This document shows, piece by piece, positions 63,099 through 64,000 of a stretch of DNA of 64,000 nucleotides; the first letter of the stretch is position 1; every line of letters starts with the position of its first letter. The DNA lies in the NCBI RefSeq assembly GCF_040683095.1, contig NZ_JBFBCI010000006.1, positions 62,001-126,000 of the forward strand. Reading direction: 5' to 3'. The position numbers were made by a program, and so were the translations under genes. Source of the DNA: Sphaerisporangium sp040683095 (GTDB lineage: Bacteria > Actinomycetota > Actinomycetes > Streptosporangiales > Streptosporangiaceae). Below the pieces are notes generated by a model, which was not told the DNA's origin, made no database searches, and was given only the letters and a program-made list of their open reading frames with translations.

Positions 63099-63326
63099 GT
63101 GACTGGAGCTCTCGCCCCCACCAAGCCGCTTACCGCCGTGGACCGCTGCGACCGGTGCGGCGCCCAGGCGTACATCCGCGCGTCCCTCCCCATGGGCGGG
63201 GAGCTGCTGTTCTGCGCCCACCACGGGCGTCGGCACATCTCGGCCCTCCGTGAGAAGGGCGCCGACATCCAGGACGAGTCGGCCCGCCTCAGTGAGACCC
63301 CGACCTCGAACACCAACGAGCGGTGA
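63099..63326 (+). CDS. DUF7455 small zinc-binding protein
   Basis: 75 residues from a GTG, AAAGG upstream. Cysteines CDRCG (about 17-21) and CAHH (about 39-42) make a probable zinc ribbon: VDRCDRCGAQAYIRASLPMG and LLFCAHHGRRHISALREKGA. In Streptomyces similar small genes lie near parE and the main sigma factor gene. Function unknown. Confidence 0.85.
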   Translation: MTGALAPTKPLTAVDRCDRCGAQAYIRASLPMGGELLFCAHHGRRHISALREKGADIQDESARLSETPTSNTNER

Positions 63327-63509
63327 GCACCCGCCCACCACTCTGACCCCCATACGGACAACCTCATACAGCGAACGCGGCGGCCTCGGCGGCGCCTCTG
63401 ATCGGCCCGCCCGAGCCGCTGCGCGTATCCCCCTGATGCGCGGCGTGAGGGCGCCCCTGAGCCTCACGCGGCCGTGATCCCGGTCACGCCGGGGACTAGG
63501 CTGCCGCCC

Positions 63510-64000
63510 GTGAGTGCGGCGAGTCCCGATTTCGATCTTCTTGTTCATCAGGCCTGGCCCGCGCCGTATCAGCGCACGATCGGCGGCTGGGTTCTCCGTC
63601 ACGCCGACGGGGTGACCAAACGGGCCAACTCCGTCCTCCCGCTCGGGGAGCCGGCGGACCTTGACCAGGCGATCCGCGCCGCTGAGCGCTTCTACGCCGA
63701 GCACGGGCTGCCGTGTGTGTTCTCCACATGGGGCCCGGCGCGCTTCGGGGCCTGGACGAGCGTCTGGAGGCGCGCGGATACCGCGTGGTCGACCGCACGA
63801 CGTACATGACCGCCTCCCTGCAGAGCCCTCTGGACGGGCCCTCCGAGAAGGCCGCCCAGGTTGGTCTGTCCGGCGAACCGTCACAGGAGTGGCTCACCGC
63901 CTGGTGGGCGGTGGACGGACGCTACGACGGCGAGGGGCCGGCCTCCGCCACGTGCATCCTGCGCGGCGTGCCCGCCACGTACGCGGAGGTCCGGCAGGAC
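63510..64000 (+). pseudogene. GNAT-family acetyltransferase, frameshifted, 3' end outside window
   Basis: From GTG 63510 the frame reads FDLLVHQAWPAPYQRTIGGW, LRHADGVTKRANSVLPLG and AERFYAEHGLPCVFST, a known N-terminal part of an actinobacterial GNAT protein. After ACA at 63726-63728 the similarity moves to the frame starting GGG at 63731, giving PGALRGLDERLEARGYRVVD then RTTYMTASLQ and on to the window end without a stop. The original frame stops at 63809. Two bases lie where three or none are expected, so a one-base loss at about 63729 is the simplest cause. It may be a true pseudogene or a sequencing error. Confidence 0.78.

Noticed and set aside
62855..63367. Upstream extension of parE to 63367
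   Set aside because: The added ~170 residues have no GHKL similarity and cross the DUF7455 gene; the GTG at 62854 starts the known family N-terminus.

Overview
The window is high-GC actinomycete chromosome. Gene content and order suggest a filamentous actinomycete, probably order Streptosporangiales: a fasR-fabD-fabH-acpP-fabF-accD cluster, homodimeric pyruvate dehydrogenase AceE, parC and parE, DUF3052, DUF3145, DUF5998 and DUF397/DUF5753 genes, and frequent GTG starts. The order-level placement is inference. The backbone matches the ahpE-DUF3052-aceE-regulator-fabD region of mycobacteria and the fasR-fab region of Streptomyces, but several modules separate the conserved genes.

Layout, left to right. 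1-5.3 kb: a leftward ribose-type ABC operon (DUF2291 protein, double ATPase, permease, binding lipoprotein, DeoR repressor). 5.7-6.0 kb: tail of a decayed tyrosine integrase beside tRNA-Val(UAC). 6.0-9.8 kb: ROK kinase with a repetitive N-terminus, zinc-ribbon protein, AhpE peroxiredoxin, DUF3052, YjbQ and DUF1918 genes. 9.9-15.8 kb: a histidine kinase/response regulator pair convergent with a MacB-type export operon (lipoprotein, adaptor, ATPase, permease). 16.2-25.4 kb: aceE, a WYL regulator, a PHP/PolX-like protein, a YgiB-like/YgiB-like/YgiC/DUF350 operon, then fasR. 25.5-30.5 kb: the fatty-acid synthesis operon.

30.5-42.2 kb is accessory DNA. It holds a broken graspetide methyltransferase, two alpha/beta hydrolases, an Lrp-type regulator, a transposase remnant, and a complete ATP-grasp RiPP (graspetide) cluster with precursor, ATP-grasp ligase and PIMT-like methyltransferase. 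The graspetide operon also carries an XRE/DUF5753 regulator and a DUF6879 protein. A second XRE/DUF397 plus RsbW-like module follows. Five copies of a dispersed ~75-bp GC-rich repeat lie here, along with a 264-bp near-identical direct repeat derived from a dinB-family gene that brackets the cluster.

42.5-64 kb: DUF3145, then a four-gene operon of cytoplasmic subtilisin, ECF sigma factor, unknown protein and TPR-CHAT protease. Next come a sulfurtransferase, DUF5998, a GNAT/acyl-CoA synthetase fusion, a PfkB kinase, a MarR regulator with two matched operators, RecQ with a C-terminal PRTase-like motif, parC, a small hypothetical gene, a carbonic anhydrase, parE, DUF7455, and a GNAT gene broken by a frameshift at the right edge.

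The strongest candidates for new biology are the graspetide cluster (36.5-38.9 kb) and the subtilisin/sigma/CHAT operon (43.2-48.2 kb). The YgiB-YgiC-DUF350 operon and the repeat family come next. All functions are read from sequence motifs and remembered family features; no searches were run.
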